A stretch of DNA of 37,415 nt from an uncultured Treponema sp. (GCA_945868875.1 CAMBMW010000004.1:1-37415); one strand, 5' to 3'. Shown: positions 7,695 through 17,068, counted from the stretch's first letter. Notes: a model not told the origin generated them from the sequence alone. A program made the numbers and translations.

Positions 7695-7723
7695 ATTGTA
7701 ACCTATAAAATGAAATCTAGCAA
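7695..7723 (-). promoter_or_regulatory. Predicted promoter of the PilZ-TPR pair
   Basis: On the minus strand TTGCTA (7718-7723) and TACAAT (7695-7700) are 17 bases apart. The -10 box ends eight bases before the ATG at 7686, which leaves room for almost no leader. Confidence 0.6.
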
Positions 7724-7765
7724 TAATAAAAAATAATTATTGTAACAATAATTTAAAATTAATTT

Positions 7766-7812
7766 GGGACTGTCATTTATTTTGATTAATCCTCAAAATA
7801 AAGAACAGTCCC
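7766..7812. repeat. Long hairpin after the ribosomal block (REP-like or terminator)
   Basis: GGGACTGT at 7766-7773 pairs with ACAGTCCC at 7805-7812, and TTTATTTTGA at 7776-7785 pairs with TCAAAATAAA at 7793-7802, with one 2x2 internal loop and a 7-base loop. It sits 27 bases past the last gene of the minus-strand block and could stop transcription, although only a weak T-rich run follows. The GGGACTGT arm resembles the GGGACAGACC repeat motif. Confidence 0.7.
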
Positions 7813-7839
7813 TTACGATTGATAATACTATAAAGCCTG

Positions 7840-8064
7840 TTATTCAGTTGCAGCTTCTGTTGCTGGAGCTGCTTCTGTTGCAGGAACAGCTTTTCTAGCT
7901 TTATTCTTTAAATTTGCATTACAATATTTACAAACATTTACAGTCTGACCATTAATTTCCTTTTCCCAAAGAACTTTAATATTTGTTTTTCCACAAATTG
8001 CACAAGTTCCTCTTCCATGAGCAGGTAATGATCTAATACCAGATCCACGATGGTTTTTTGACAT
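7840..8064 (-). CDS. Small zinc-ribbon protein at the end of the alpha operon
   Basis: 74 residues. It has a basic N-terminus (MSKNHRGSGIRSLPAHGRG), two CxxC knuckles (C21/C24 and C45/C48) that should bind one zinc ion, and a low-complexity tail with two PATEA repeats. ATAAGGAGAAC precedes the ATG, and the gene lies 18 bases after rplQ, so it is almost certainly co-transcribed with rpsD-rpoA-rplQ. Size, charge and position suggest a ribosome-associated or RNA-binding protein. I do not recognise it as any standard ribosomal protein: L28, L31, L32, L33, L36 and S14 do not fit. Function is unknown. Confidence 0.75.
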   Translation of the reverse strand: MSKNHRGSGIRSLPAHGRGTCAICGKTNIKVLWEKEINGQTVNVCKYCNANLKNKARKAVPATEAAPATEAATE

Positions 8065-8082
8065 ATCGTTCTCCTTATCCGC

Positions 8083-8553
8083 TTAGTTAGCTGATTCTTC
8101 TGTAGCAACTTTTTTAGCTTTTGTTGATTTCTTAGCTTTTGGTTCGCTTGAATCTGCTTTCTTAGAAGATTTTTCTTCTTTTGTTTCATTATCAAGTTTG
8201 TAATCAACCAATTCAAGAATTACAACATCAGCAGCATCACCCTGACGATATCCCAATTTAAGAACGCGTGTATATCCACCATTTCTTTCTTTCATACGTG
8301 GACTAATCTCAGTAAAAAGTTTATTCAAGATTTTTTCATCAGCAATAAACTTTGCTACTTCACGTCTATTGTGAACAGTATCTTCTTTAGCTCTAGTAAT
8401 AAGTTTTTCAGCTGACTTTCTTACTTCAAGAGCTTTTGATTTAGTTGTAGTAATTCGCTCATATCTAAAAAGCGATGTTACCATATTGCGTGACATAGCA
8501 CGACGATGTGCTGTTGTACGTGAAAGCGGATTAAAACCATTCTTATGATTCAT
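8083..8553 (-). CDS. rplQ: 50S ribosomal protein L17
   Basis: 156 residues; the conserved N-terminus [39 protein letters not shown] identifies bL17, which sits near the exit tunnel of the large subunit. The core ends near residue 120 and is followed by a Lys/Ser/Ala-rich tail of about 35 residues that most L17 proteins lack. The start overlaps the end of rpoA by 11 bases, as in a tightly coupled alpha operon. Confidence 0.97.
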   Translation of the reverse strand: MNHKNGFNPLSRTTAHRRAMSRNMVTSLFRYERITTTKSKALEVRKSAEKLITRAKEDTVHNRREVAKFIADEKILNKLFTEISPRMKERNGGYTRVLKLGYRQGDAADVVILELVDYKLDNETKEEKSSKKADSSEPKAKKSTKAKKVATEESAN

Positions 8554-9598
8554 CTTTCTCTTCCTTCTGCTTTGTTAAGTTGGCAGCATTCTTAAGATGA
8601 CTATAATCAGTCATTCCAAGAGTAAGATTCCATTCCTGGAGTTTCTCTTTAATTTCCTGGAGACTCTTTTTTCCAAAGTTTCTTGTCTTTGTAATGTCAT
8701 CTTCAGTCTTTTTTGTTAATTCGCCGATTGTACGAATATTTGCATTCTTTAAACAATTTGATGAACGAACAGAAAGTTCTAGTTCTTCAACTGGTGTATT
8801 CAACCAATTAATAATACTTTCATCGCCTTCATCACTATCATCTGTTCCAATTTCATCTTTATCATTAAAGTTAATAAATACAGCAAAATGTTCTTTTGCA
8901 ATTTTTGCAGCTTCTGATAAAGCATTGTCTGGAGTAATTGTTCCATCAGTCCAAACTTCAAGAACTAACTTATCATAGTCATTTCTTTGTCCAACACGGC
9001 ATGGTTCAATAGAATATTTTACTTTTGGAACAGGAGTGAAAATGGCATCCATAGGAATTGTTCCTACAACTTCTATGTAATGTTCATTAGTTTCCGCTGG
9101 TACATATCCTCTACCCAGATCCACTTGAATTTCAATATCAAGATGAGCACCTTCCATCATAGTGAAAACTACTTTATCTTGAGTCATGACTTCAAGCTGA
9201 CCTTCCTTTGCAAAGTCATCACTCTTAACTACACCTGGACCTTTGAATTCAAACTGAATAGTGTTTTGTTCTTCTTCATCTGGTAATCGTACCCTCATCA
9301 TTTTAAGAGTATTAATAATCTCTAATGTATCTTCAGCAACATTTGGAATTGCTTCAAATTCGCTTGAGATTACATGAGATATTCCATTCTCATCATAAGA
9401 TGTAATACGAATAGATGTAATCGCATATCCTTGAATAGACGACAACAATACTCTTCTCAAAGTATTACCAACTGTTGTACCAAACCCAGTTTCAAAGGGA
9501 TATGCAGTAAATTTTCCGTAGTTCGGATTTGTACTAACGTGTTCAAATGAAATGCCTTTAGGTCTTTTAAAACCTTTAAGCAAGTTTTTACGAGCCAT
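8543..9598 (-). CDS. rpoA: DNA-directed RNA polymerase subunit alpha
   Basis: 351 residues. The N-terminal assembly domain (about 1-240) shows [25 protein letters not shown], the dimer and beta-contacting motif. A linker rich in Asp and Glu (about 250-265) leads to the C-terminal domain with [25 protein letters not shown] and the [13 protein letters not shown] helix-hairpin-helix, which binds UP elements and activators. Length is slightly above average because of extensions at both ends. It lies 15 bases after rpsD. Confidence 0.98.
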   Translation of the reverse strand: MARKNLLKGFKRPKGISFEHVSTNPNYGKFTAYPFETGFGTTVGNTLRRVLLSSIQGYAITSIRITSYDENGISHVISSEFEAIPNVAEDTLEIINTLKMMRVRLPDEEEQNTIQFEFKGPGVVKSDDFAKEGQLEVMTQDKVVFTMMEGAHLDIEIQVDLGRGYVPAETNEHYIEVVGTIPMDAIFTPVPKVKYSIEPCRVGQRNDYDKLVLEVWTDGTITPDNALSEAAKIAKEHFAVFINFNDKDEIGTDDSDEGDESIINWLNTPVEELELSVRSSNCLKNANIRTIGELTKKTEDDITKTRNFGKKSLQEIKEKLQEWNLTLGMTDYSHLKNAANLTKQKEEKDES

Positions 9599-9613
9599 CT
9601 GAACTCCTTTCTA

Positions 9614-10195
9614 CTATTTAGAATAATATTCAACGATAAGGTTTTCCTGAACTGCATAATCAATATCTGATTTTGTAGCCAAGCTAACAACCTTTCCAGT
9701 AAAATTATCTTTGTCTGCTTCAAGCCATCCTGGAACAACTACATCATTGTTAGCAACGATAAGTTTTTTAATTCCTGAATTTTCTTTAACAGTGATAACG
9801 TCTCCAACTTTTACAAGATAAGAAGGGATAGATACCTTTGCACCATTCAAAAGAATGTGACCATGGTTTACCATCTGTCTTGCCTGTTTACGAGTTTTAG
9901 CAAATCCTAAACGATATACTACATTATCAAGTCTTGATTCCAGAATTTGAAGAAGCATTTCTCCAGTAATTCCATCTTTTTTTGTAGCCATAATATAGTA
10001 TTTATGGAACTGTTTTTCCATCACACCATAAATAAAGCGTACCTTCTGTTTTTCAGCAAGATGAACACCGTATTCAGACTTCTTTTTTCTTACATCTTTC
10101 TGATGTCTTTTAGTTTCCTTTGTATATCCCATTACAACTGGATTAATACCCAAAGACTTACATCGTTTTAAAAGTGGTTGTGTACTTTTTCCCAT
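9614..10195 (-). CDS. rpsD: 30S ribosomal protein S4
   Basis: 193 residues. The C-terminal half is an S4 RNA-binding domain (LDNVVYRLGFAKTRKQARQMVNHGHILLNG). S4 starts small-subunit assembly, and in many bacteria it represses its own alpha operon. The N-terminus lacks the four-cysteine zinc knuckle of the C+ form, having one cysteine near residue 12. It is slightly shorter than the usual 200-205 residues. Confidence 0.97.
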   Translation of the reverse strand: MGKSTQPLLKRCKSLGINPVVMGYTKETKRHQKDVRKKKSEYGVHLAEKQKVRFIYGVMEKQFHKYYIMATKKDGITGEMLLQILESRLDNVVYRLGFAKTRKQARQMVNHGHILLNGAKVSIPSYLVKVGDVITVKENSGIKKLIVANNDVVVPGWLEADKDNFTGKVVSLATKSDIDYAVQENLIVEYYSK

Positions 10196-10216
10196 AATAG
10201 ATCTCCTCTACAATAA

Positions 10217-10597
10217 TTACATACGTCGTGTTTTACGTGGACGACAGCCATTATGAGGAATTGGAGTTACATCAGAAATAGATTTAACTTTTAATCCCAT
10301 AGCACCAATAGAACGGATAGCGTTTTCACGTCCCATTCCAGGTCCTTTTACATATACATGAACTTCACGTAATCCATAACTTGCAGCTTTCTGCAAAGCA
10401 GTTTCTGCTACAGACTGAGCGGCAAATGGAGTTGATTTTTTTGCTCCACGGAAACCAAGTCCACCAGAAGATGCCCATGACAAAGCATTTCCTTTCATAT
10501 CTGTTACAGTTACGATAGTATTGTTGAACGTAGCCTGAATATAAATATTTCCTTCGTATACGCTCTTTTTTTCCTTTCGTTTCTTAACGGTAGCCAT
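10217..10597 (-). CDS. rpsK: 30S ribosomal protein S11
   Basis: 126 residues with the family sequence [33 protein letters not shown] and the C-terminal [19 protein letters not shown]11 forms part of the platform that lines the E site of the small subunit. It lies between rpsM and rpsD with short gaps on both sides. Confidence 0.98.
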   Translation of the reverse strand: MATVKKRKEKKSVYEGNIYIQATFNNTIVTVTDMKGNALSWASSGGLGFRGAKKSTPFAAQSVAETALQKAASYGLREVHVYVKGPGMGRENAIRSIGAMGLKVKSISDVTPIPHNGCRPRKTRRM

Positions 10598-10612
10598 TAT
10601 TTATCCTCCGCC

Positions 10613-10981
10613 TTATGCTTTCTTCTTATTAGCAACAGTCTTCTTTTTACCCTTTCGAGTACGTGCATTTGTACGAGTTCTCTGACCGCGTACAGGAAGA
10701 CCTCTCTTATGACGAAGACCACGATAGCAACCAATATCCATCAAACGCTTCAAGTTAAGACCAATTTCTGAACGTAAACGTCCTTCTGTCTTATAATTTG
10801 CGTCGATGATTTCACGAATTTTTGCCAATTCATCCTGTGTAAGATCGTTTGCCATTTTCATTGGATCAATCTTAGCATCTTCACAGATTTTTGCAGCTGA
10901 TGAACGACCGATACCATAAATATAAGTTAATGCGGTACCTACATGTTTGTTTGGGATATCTACACCCGCAATTCGAGCCAT
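10613..10981 (-). CDS. rpsM: 30S ribosomal protein S13
   Basis: 122 residues. [27 protein letters not shown] and the basic tail [23 protein letters not shown] are diagnostic. S13 sits in the head of the small subunit and contacts L5 and the P-site tRNA. It follows rpmJ by 17 bases. Confidence 0.98.
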   Translation of the reverse strand: MARIAGVDIPNKHVGTALTYIYGIGRSSAAKICEDAKIDPMKMANDLTQDELAKIREIIDANYKTEGRLRSEIGLNLKRLMDIGCYRGLRHKRGLPVRGQRTRTNARTRKGKKKTVANKKKA

Positions 10982-10998
10982 CTGTTTCTCCTTAAGCC

Positions 10999-11112
10999 TT
11001 AGCCCTGTCTCTGTTTATGTTTTGGGTTTGTACAAATGATACGGATAATACCATTTCTTTTAATAACCTTACATTTATCACAGATAGGTTTTACACTGGT
11101 TCGTACTTTCAT
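10999..11112 (-). CDS. rpmJ: 50S ribosomal protein L36
   Basis: 37 residues, easily missed because it is so short. The sequence begins [19 protein letters not shown] and carries the zinc ligands C11, C14, C27 and H32 of the C+ form. A GGGGG stretch lies a few bases before the ATG. It heads the alpha operon (rpmJ-rpsM-rpsK-rpsD-rpoA-rplQ), the usual order, but infA is absent. Confidence 0.97.
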   Translation of the reverse strand: MKVRTSVKPICDKCKVIKRNGIIRIICTNPKHKQRQG

Positions 11113-11134
11113 AAAAAGCCCCCATGAGAATATT

Positions 11135-11188
11135 CACTGAACTCTAGCACCTCGCAATGAGAGCAGTTCAGTGGCTAATATAATAGCA
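11135..11188 (-). promoter_or_regulatory. Candidate alpha-operon promoter and leader hairpin
   Basis: Between secY and rpmJ the minus strand carries TGCTATTAT (11180-11188), which fits an extended -10 box. About seven bases on begins a stem of CACTGAACT and AGTTCAGTG (11165-11173 with 11135-11143) around a 21-base loop. A promoter whose transcript opens with a hairpin could be a feedback site, for example for S4, but the pairing is all that is seen. Confidence 0.4.
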
Positions 11189-11227
11189 TATATTCCCATA
11201 TCTTTTCTACTACTAATTCACAAAATT

Positions 11228-12562
11228 TTACAAATTTCGTGATCTAATTTTGCCCTTTTTTGTCAATCCTTCATGATGATGCATTTTCAAAAGAGCTTCA
11301 ACCTGACTCATTGTATCAAGTGCAACACCAACCATAATGATTAACGATGTTCCACCCATTAACTGACTAATAGACTGTGGGAATCCAAACAACTGTTGAA
11401 TAATTGTAGGAATTACAGCAATAAAAGCCAGGAATAATGAACCTGGTAATATAAGTCTATTTAATATTTTTGTCAGATATTCTTCTGTTTTATCTGAACG
11501 AACACCCGGAATGGAGCCGCCGTTTTCACGAATGTTCTTAGCAATTTCTGTAGGGTTCAGGGTTACCTGAGTGTAGAAGTATGCAAAGAAGATAATAAGA
11601 ATAACCAACAATATATTGTACCAAATACCATTTGGAGTCAAAAATCTAGAAAGTGAAGTAATCCATTTAGCAGAATTTTGACCTTGCGCAAATGAAGATG
11701 CAATTGTTAAAGGTAATGTTAAAATTGAAGATGCAAAAATCAAAGGAATTACATTTGAAGGATTAACCTTAAATGGAATGTAAGTACTTTGTCCACCATA
11801 CATTTTTCTTCCAACTACACGTTTTGCATAATGAACTGGAATTTTTCTCTGACCAGCTTCTTCAAAAATTACTAATGCAATAATAGCAATAAACATTATT
11901 ACAACGAGAATTACAAATACAAGCTGAATTTCGCCAGCTGCTACTTTTTGAGCAAGCTCAACAATAGCATTTGGCAAGCGCGCAACGATACCTGCAAAAA
12001 TCATCATTGAAATACCATTACCAATTCCACGAGCTGTAATCTGATCACCTAACCAAACAGTAACCATAGAACCAGTTGTAACTGTTAGCATAAACAAAAT
12101 TCTGAAAAGAACTTTATTCTGCAACACGATACAACCAGGAATACTGTTAGCATAAACTGACATACCCCAAGCTTGAATCAAACAAACAACAATTGTACCA
12201 ACACGTGTGTATTGTGCAATTTTTCTCTGTCCTCCATCTTCCTGGGATATACGTTTTAATGATGGAAAAATAATCACAGCAAGCTGCATAATAATCTGCA
12301 TAGAAATATAAGGCATTACACCAAGCATTAAGATAGAAAAGTTAGAGAAAGCTCCTCCAACAAAGAAATCCATATAGCTTGCGAATGCATTCTTATTCTG
12401 AGCAGCTAAATCGTCAAAGTATTTAAGAAGCACATTTGCATCAATTCCTGGAACAGTAAGTACACTTCCTAAGCGGAATACTGCTAAAATCAAGAATGTA
12501 AAAAACAAACGTTCTCTGATTTCTTTAACTTTAAACATATTTACAATTGGGTTGCTTGCCAT
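11228..12562 (-). CDS. secY: Protein translocase subunit SecY
   Basis: 444 residues with about ten hydrophobic membrane segments; together with SecE (also in this window) and SecG it forms the channel for exported and membrane proteins. Family sequences include NIFKVKEIRERL-like N-terminus (NMFKVKEIRERLFFTF), GIDANVLL, ITARGIGNGISM and the cytoplasmic loop VHYAKRVVGRKMYGGQSTYIPFKVN needed for SecA and ribosome contact. It follows rplO by 15 bases. adk and map, which often follow secY, are not present; a regulatory-looking gap leads to rpmJ instead. Confidence 0.98.
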   Translation of the reverse strand: MASNPIVNMFKVKEIRERLFFTFLILAVFRLGSVLTVPGIDANVLLKYFDDLAAQNKNAFASYMDFFVGGAFSNFSILMLGVMPYISMQIIMQLAVIIFPSLKRISQEDGGQRKIAQYTRVGTIVVCLIQAWGMSVYANSIPGCIVLQNKVLFRILFMLTVTTGSMVTVWLGDQITARGIGNGISMMIFAGIVARLPNAIVELAQKVAAGEIQLVFVILVVIMFIAIIALVIFEEAGQRKIPVHYAKRVVGRKMYGGQSTYIPFKVNPSNVIPLIFASSILTLPLTIASSFAQGQNSAKWITSLSRFLTPNGIWYNILLVILIIFFAYFYTQVTLNPTEIAKNIRENGGSIPGVRSDKTEEYLTKILNRLILPGSLFLAFIAVIPTIIQQLFGFPQSISQLMGGTSLIIMVGVALDTMSQVEALLKMHHHEGLTKKGKIRSRNL

Positions 12563-12577
12563 GTTCTACTCCGCTTT

Positions 12578-13048
12578 TTATTCAGCTTTTGATTCAGCAG
12601 TTTTAACTGAACCACCTGCTTTTTCAATTTTTTCTTTTGCTGAAGCAGAAACTTTATCAACTTCTACTGTCAATTTCTTTGTAATTTCTCCATTACCAAG
12701 AACTTTTACCATAGAATTTGATTTAGATGAAATGAATCCTTTTTCAATCAAAGAAGCTTTATTTACAGTTTCACCATCGTTAAATTTAGTTTCTAACAAT
12801 TCAACATTAATACAAACATATTCTTTTTTGAAAGGATAATTTGAAAATCCTTTTCTAGCAATACGTCTGTAAAGAGGCATCTGTCCACCTTCAAAACCTA
12901 CATAAGTTTTTCCGCCTGAACGAGACTGTTGACCTTTATTACCTTTACCAGCAGTTGTACCAAGTCCTGAAGAAGAACCACGACCAACACGCTTTGGTTT
13001 TTTATTAGCACCCTGAGGAGCACTAAGAATTGGATTATATTCTGCCAT
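12578..13048 (-). CDS. rplO: 50S ribosomal protein L15
   Basis: 156 residues from the ATG at 13048 (MAEYNPILSAPQGANKKPK). This start has GAGGAG eight bases upstream and begins two bases after the rpmD stop codon; an in-frame TTG five codons earlier would overlap rpmD and is less likely. The Gly/Arg-rich region VGRGSSSGLGTTAGKGNKGQ is characteristic of uL15, which helps assemble the large subunit. Confidence 0.97.
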   Translation of the reverse strand: MAEYNPILSAPQGANKKPKRVGRGSSSGLGTTAGKGNKGQQSRSGGKTYVGFEGGQMPLYRRIARKGFSNYPFKKEYVCINVELLETKFNDGETVNKASLIEKGFISSKSNSMVKVLGNGEITKKLTVEVDKVSASAKEKIEKAGGSVKTAESKAE

Positions 13049-13049
13049 T

Positions 13050-13238
13050 TTAGATCTCCTCAACTTTAACTAAATGTGAAACAGAAGCAACCATTCCGCG
13101 AATACATGCATCATCTGGAAGAACGTTTGATGAACTAATCTTCTTCAATCCAAGACTGCGAACAGTTGCAACCTTATCTGGCTTCTGTCCAATTGTACTT
13201 CTAATTAATGTAACTTTTAACTGTTTTGTCTTAGCCAT
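13050..13238 (-). CDS. rpmD: 50S ribosomal protein L30
   Basis: 62 residues. KVTLIRSTIGQKPDKVATVRSLGLKKI is the L30 signature: a short strand, then the helix that binds 23S rRNA. It lies three bases from rpsE and one base from rplO, as in a compact spc operon. Confidence 0.97.
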   Translation of the reverse strand: MAKTKQLKVTLIRSTIGQKPDKVATVRSLGLKKISSSNVLPDDACIRGMVASVSHLVKVEEI

Positions 13239-13241
13239 ACA

Positions 13242-13757
13242 TTAACCCCACAACTCATCAAGAGTTTTACCTCTGTTTGCTGCAACTTTCTTTGCGTCCA
13301 TCAATTTAGAAATAGCATCAAATGTTGCACGAACAACATTCACAGCTGAGTTTGAACCCAAAGACTTAGACTGAACGTCTGTTGTACCAGCAGATTCCAT
13401 GATAGCACGTACTGTACCACCAGCGATAATTCCAGTACCGGAACAAGCTGGTTTCAGCAATACTTCTGAACTCTTATATTTTCCAATTATTTCATGTGGA
13501 ATAGTACCATTTTTCAAAGGCACAACAATAAGATTTCTTTTTGCTTTATCAATACTCTTTTTAATAGCTTCAGATACGTCATTAGCTTTTCCAAGACCAT
13601 ATCCTACGCGACCTTTTCCATCACCTACAACTGTAAGAGCAGAGAACGACATACGACGTCCACCTTTTACAGTCTTACAAGTTCTGTTAAGAGTTACGAG
13701 TTTTTCTACAAACTCTTTCTCTTTTGGTTCTTTATCAAAGTTCTTCTGATGTTCCAT
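13242..13757 (-). CDS. rpsE: 30S ribosomal protein S5
   Basis: 171 residues. The N-terminal double-stranded RNA-binding fold has TCKTVKGGRRMSFSALTVVGDGKGRVGYGLGKA, and the C-terminal domain has GTGIIAGGTVRAIMESAGTTDVQSKSLGS. S5 supports decoding accuracy and mRNA entry. The KGGRR loop, where spectinomycin-resistance changes arise in other bacteria, looks normal. Confidence 0.98.
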   Translation of the reverse strand: MEHQKNFDKEPKEKEFVEKLVTLNRTCKTVKGGRRMSFSALTVVGDGKGRVGYGLGKANDVSEAIKKSIDKAKRNLIVVPLKNGTIPHEIIGKYKSSEVLLKPACSGTGIIAGGTVRAIMESAGTTDVQSKSLGSNSAVNVVRATFDAISKLMDAKKVAANRGKTLDELWG

Positions 13758-13765
13758 AATAACTC

Positions 13766-14128
13766 CTAGAATTCTATACCAGCTTTACGGGCACCATCAG
13801 CGAAAGCTTTAACAACACCATGGTACAAGTAACCATTTCTATCAAATACAACCTTATTGATATTTTTATCTTTAAGGCGTGCACCCAAAGCTTCACCAAG
13901 TTTTGCAGCACCTTCAACAGTAGGTTTAATTGCAGCAAATTCTTTTTCCAAAGTTGAGATAGAAGCTAAAGTTTTTCCTTCATTATCATCAATTACCTGA
14001 ACTGAAAGATTTTTGTTACTTCTTGTAATTGTCATTCTTGGTCTTTCTGCAGTTCCAAAAATAGACTTACGAATATGAATCTTTCTGTGCAAGCGTTTTC
14101 TGTTTTTATCGTTCATTTTCTTAAACAT
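13766..14128 (-). CDS. rplR: 50S ribosomal protein L18
   Basis: 120 residues. [37 protein letters not shown] and the ending [17 protein letters not shown] are typical of uL18, which binds 5S rRNA together with L5. It follows rplF by 11 bases. Confidence 0.97.
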   Translation of the reverse strand: MFKKMNDKNRKRLHRKIHIRKSIFGTAERPRMTITRSNKNLSVQVIDDNEGKTLASISTLEKEFAAIKPTVEGAAKLGEALGARLKDKNINKVVFDRNGYLYHGVVKAFADGARKAGIEF

Positions 14129-14139
14129 ATAGCTTCACC

Positions 14140-14679
14140 TTATTTAACACCAGTTTTACCGACTTTACGTCTGATAACTTCGTTGTCATAACGAATACCT
14201 TTTCCTTTATAAGGTTCAGGTTTTCGTAACTTACGGATTTGTGAACTGAATTCACCAACCAGCTGTTTATTAATTCCAGAAATAGAAAGTTTTCCATCTG
14301 GAGTTGCAACAACAGTCAAACCATCAGGAATAATAGCAATATAATCACTTGAATATCCAAGGTTCATTACCAATTCCTTTCCTTTTACTTCAGCACGATA
14401 ACCAACACCAGTGATAATCAAAGTTTTTGTAAAACCTTCTGTTACACCTTTTACCATGTTAGCAATCAAGCTTCTGTAAAGTCCATGATAAGCATTTGTC
14501 TGCTTTTCATTATTTTTAGTTGTAAGAATGATTTCAGTTCCTTCAACTTTAATATCAATTGCTTCATTGTAATCCTGTTTAAGTTCACCTTTTGGACCTT
14601 TTACAGTAATCACACCATCAGCAACATTGATTGTTACACCTGCTGGAAGAGCAACAGGAAGTTTACCTACTTTAGACAT
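14140..14679 (-). CDS. rplF: 50S ribosomal protein L6
   Basis: 179 residues with two L6 repeats. [15 protein letters not shown] opens the first; the C-terminal signature [24 protein letters not shown] marks the rRNA-binding region near the factor-binding site. Confidence 0.98.
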   Translation of the reverse strand: MSKVGKLPVALPAGVTINVADGVITVKGPKGELKQDYNEAIDIKVEGTEIILTTKNNEKQTNAYHGLYRSLIANMVKGVTEGFTKTLIITGVGYRAEVKGKELVMNLGYSSDYIAIIPDGLTVVATPDGKLSISGINKQLVGEFSSQIRKLRKPEPYKGKGIRYDNEVIRRKVGKTGVK

Positions 14680-14694
14680 ACTTTCTGCCCCCTA

Positions 14695-15093
14695 TTACCA
14701 GATTGTACAAACTAATTCGCCACCAACCATTTTTTCAGCTGCTTTCTTACCAGTTGTAACACCAGAAGAAGTTGAAACAATGATTGTACCATATCCGTTA
14801 TATACACGTGGCAAATCTTTGTAACCAGAATAAACACGACGACCTGGTGTTGAAATCTTTTTAACACCATGGATTACAGGATTATTCTCTTCATCATATT
14901 TCAAGAAAATACGGATTGTGTTTTTTCCATCTTCCTGAACTTTTTTAAAGTTTTTGATGTAACCTTCAGTCTTCATAATTTTAATGATTTCTAACTTCAA
15001 TTTTGAAGCAGGTACATCTACTTTTTCATGGCGGGCCATAGCCGCATTACGAACCTTTGTGAGCATATCTGCTACTGGATCTGATGCACTCAT
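14695..15093 (-). CDS. rpsH: 30S ribosomal protein S8
   Basis: 132 residues. [32 protein letters not shown] and the C-terminal [28 protein letters not shown] are diagnostic. S8 binds the central domain of 16S rRNA and, in well-studied bacteria, represses the spc operon by binding mRNA near rplE; no such site was identified here by eye. Confidence 0.98.
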   Translation of the reverse strand: MSASDPVADMLTKVRNAAMARHEKVDVPASKLKLEIIKIMKTEGYIKNFKKVQEDGKNTIRIFLKYDEENNPVIHGVKKISTPGRRVYSGYKDLPRVYNGYGTIIVSTSSGVTTGKKAAEKMVGGELVCTIW

Positions 15094-15102
15094 TTCTATC
15101 TC

Positions 15103-15288
15103 CTACCAACTTGATTTTGTAACGCCAGGAAGCTGGCCTTCACTTGCCAATTTACGGAAGCAAAGACGACACATCTTAAACTTTCGCAAATATCCGCGTG
15201 GTCGTCCGCAAATCTGACAACGATTGTATTCTCTAGTCGCATACTTCTGTTTGCGGGCTGCTTTAATAATCATCGATTTCTTAGCCAT
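15103..15288 (-). CDS. rpsN: 30S ribosomal protein S14, zinc-binding type
   Basis: 61 residues, the short C+ form. The zinc ligands are C24, C27, C40 and C43 in [20 protein letters not shown]. No zinc-free paralogue is in the window. It lies between rplE and rpsH, the usual position. Confidence 0.98.
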   Translation of the reverse strand: MAKKSMIIKAARKQKYATREYNRCQICGRPRGYLRKFKMCRLCFRKLASEGQLPGVTKSSW

Positions 15289-15295
15289 ACTTCAC

Positions 15296-15847
15296 CTACT
15301 TACGGAATGGCATATTGAACTTAGCAAGAAGTGCTTTTGCTTCAGCATCTGTAGCAGCACTTGTTACAAAAGTAATATTCATACCAGCAATCTTTGTTAC
15401 TTTATCAAAGTCAATTTCTGGGAATATTAACTGTTCAGTAATACCAACAGAGAAATTTCCATGTCCATCAAAACCTGTAGCTTTAATTCCACGGAAATCC
15501 TTAATACGTGGGAATGCAACATTAATAAGACGATCAAGGAATTCATACATGATGTCTCCGCGCAATGTTACCATTGCACCCACTTCATTACCCTCACGCA
15601 ATTTGAAGTTAGCAATACTCTTTTTAGCTTTAGTTTTAACAGCCTTCTGACCAGTAATCTGAGTCAAGTCTGCAACTGCGGCATCAAGGAGTTTCTTATT
15701 TGTGAGAGCTTCACCAACACCCATACTTACAACAATCTTTTTAATTACAGGAATCTGCATTGGAGTTGTGTAGTTGAACTCTTTAACAAGAGCTGGGGCG
15801 ATTTCGTCTTTATAGACTTTCTTAAGCCGAGGTACGTAATTTGCCAT
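15296..15847 (-). CDS. rplE: 50S ribosomal protein L5
   Basis: 183 residues from the ATG at 15847 ([18 protein letters not shown]). That ATG shares its A with the last base of the rplX stop codon (TAATG), implying re-initiation; a longer reading frame would begin inside rplX. The family region [22 protein letters not shown] is clear, as is [21 protein letters not shown]5 binds 5S rRNA and bridges to S13. Confidence 0.97.
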   Translation of the reverse strand: MANYVPRLKKVYKDEIAPALVKEFNYTTPMQIPVIKKIVVSMGVGEALTNKKLLDAAVADLTQITGQKAVKTKAKKSIANFKLREGNEVGAMVTLRGDIMYEFLDRLINVAFPRIKDFRGIKATGFDGHGNFSVGITEQLIFPEIDFDKVTKIAGMNITFVTSAATDAEAKALLAKFNMPFRK

Positions 15848-16161
15848 TACAGAACATCTCCACATTTGCGGCAAACGCGAATTTTCTTGTCGCCGTCGAT
15901 TTTATAACCGATTTTTGTAGGACCGCATTTTTTACATACGATTGCTACATTTGAAATATTAAGAGGAGCTTCAATCTCAGCGATACCGCCTTGATCCTGC
16001 TGACTCTTCTTTTTCATTGCCTTTTTAACAATGTTTACACCAGATACAATAACTGCTTCTTTTTTAAGGAGAACACTTACAACTGTTCCGCGTTTTCCTT
16101 TATCTTTTCCTGCAATTACTTCAACTGTATCGTTCTTGCGGATTTTTGATTTTTTTAACAT
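15847..16161 (-). CDS. rplX: 50S ribosomal protein L24 with extra zinc ribbon
   Basis: 104 residues. An N-terminal KOW motif ([21 protein letters not shown]) gives the assembly-initiating L24 fold. Cysteines C76, C79, C97 and C100 (CKKCG and CRKCG) form a zinc-ribbon pattern at the C-terminus. This C+ form is known in some bacteria but lacking in the E. coli type. Confidence 0.96.
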   Translation of the reverse strand: MLKKSKIRKNDTVEVIAGKDKGKRGTVVSVLLKKEAVIVSGVNIVKKAMKKKSQQDQGGIAEIEAPLNISNVAIVCKKCGPTKIGYKIDGDKKIRVCRKCGDVL

Positions 16162-16172
16162 TTCATTACTCC

Positions 16173-16541
16173 TTAAAGAACTTCCGGAGCCAAAGATATG
16201 ATTTTCATAAAATCCATATCACGAAGCTCACGAGCTACAGGTCCAAAAATACGTTTACCTTTAGGATTTTTACTATCATCTACGATAACGCATGCATTAT
16301 CATCAAAACGAATGTAAGTTCCATCTGGACGTCTATATTCTTTTGCCTGACGTACGATTACAGCCTTTTCGATTGTACCCTTTTTAATTGTTGATGTAGG
16401 AATAGCATCTTTAATTGCTACAACTACGATATCACCAATACCAGCATATCTGCGATGTGAACCACCGATAACTTTAATACACTGAGCAATTTTAGCTCCA
16501 GAGTTATCAGCAACAGTCATACAAGATTGCATCTGAATCAT
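16173..16541 (-). CDS. rplN: 50S ribosomal protein L14
   Basis: 122 residues: [28 protein letters not shown] at the start and [23 protein letters not shown] at the end, both strongly conserved in uL14. It contacts 16S rRNA helix 14 across the subunit interface. Confidence 0.98.
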   Translation of the reverse strand: MIQMQSCMTVADNSGAKIAQCIKVIGGSHRRYAGIGDIVVVAIKDAIPTSTIKKGTIEKAVIVRQAKEYRRPDGTYIRFDDNACVIVDDSKNPKGKRIFGPVARELRDMDFMKIISLAPEVL

Positions 16542-16558
16542 AATTTCAACTCCTTCGC

Positions 16559-16834
16559 TTATTTAGCACGCTCAACGATTTCAGCAAGACGCCAGCATTT
16601 ATTTTTGCTTAAAGGTCTGCATTCAACGATACGCACTGTATCACCTACATGTGCATCATTATTTTCATCATGAGCCATGTACTTCTTTGTTCTAGTAACA
16701 TATTTCTTGTAAAGACGATCCATTTTTTTTGTTGCAATAGTTACAACAATTGTTTTGTCCATTTTATCGCTTGTTACAAGACCAACAAATGAACGTTTTG
16801 AAGGCTTTACAGTCTGAACAGCATTCTCTTCCAC
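16559..16834 (-). CDS. rpsQ: 30S ribosomal protein S17
   Basis: 91 residues. The OB-fold core reads [16 protein letters not shown]...[39 protein letters not shown]. It binds the 5' domain of 16S rRNA. About ten residues before the core are an extension ([10 protein letters not shown]). Confidence 0.97.
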   Translation of the reverse strand: MEENAVQTVKPSKRSFVGLVTSDKMDKTIVVTIATKKMDRLYKKYVTRTKKYMAHDENNDAHVGDTVRIVECRPLSKNKCWRLAEIVERAK

Positions 16835-16844
16835 AGTTCAGCTC

Positions 16845-17057
16845 CTATTTGTTTTCGCCAGCGATTTCTTTCTGGCGAATAAACGTATTCAAACGTGCAA
16901 TTTCACGACGAAGTGTACGTTTCTGCATTGGGTTATCTACATGAGAAACTACCATTTTAAAACGGAGATCCATGTATTCCTTTTTAAGCTCGTCACGTTT
17001 AGCTACGAGTTCTTTATAAGACAGTTCTTTGTCATTCTTTTTCTTTGAATCAGCCAT
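16845..17057 (-). CDS. rpmC: 50S ribosomal protein L29
   Basis: 70 residues; two helices with the L29 pattern (LSYKELVAKRDELKKEYMDLRFKM and NPMQKRTLRREIARLNT). L29 sits by the exit tunnel and helps dock trigger factor and SRP. The first ten residues are a Lys/Asp-rich extension. Confidence 0.97.
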   Translation of the reverse strand: MADSKKKNDKELSYKELVAKRDELKKEYMDLRFKMVVSHVDNPMQKRTLRREIARLNTFIRQKEIAGENK

Positions 17058-17068
17058 CTTATTTCCTC

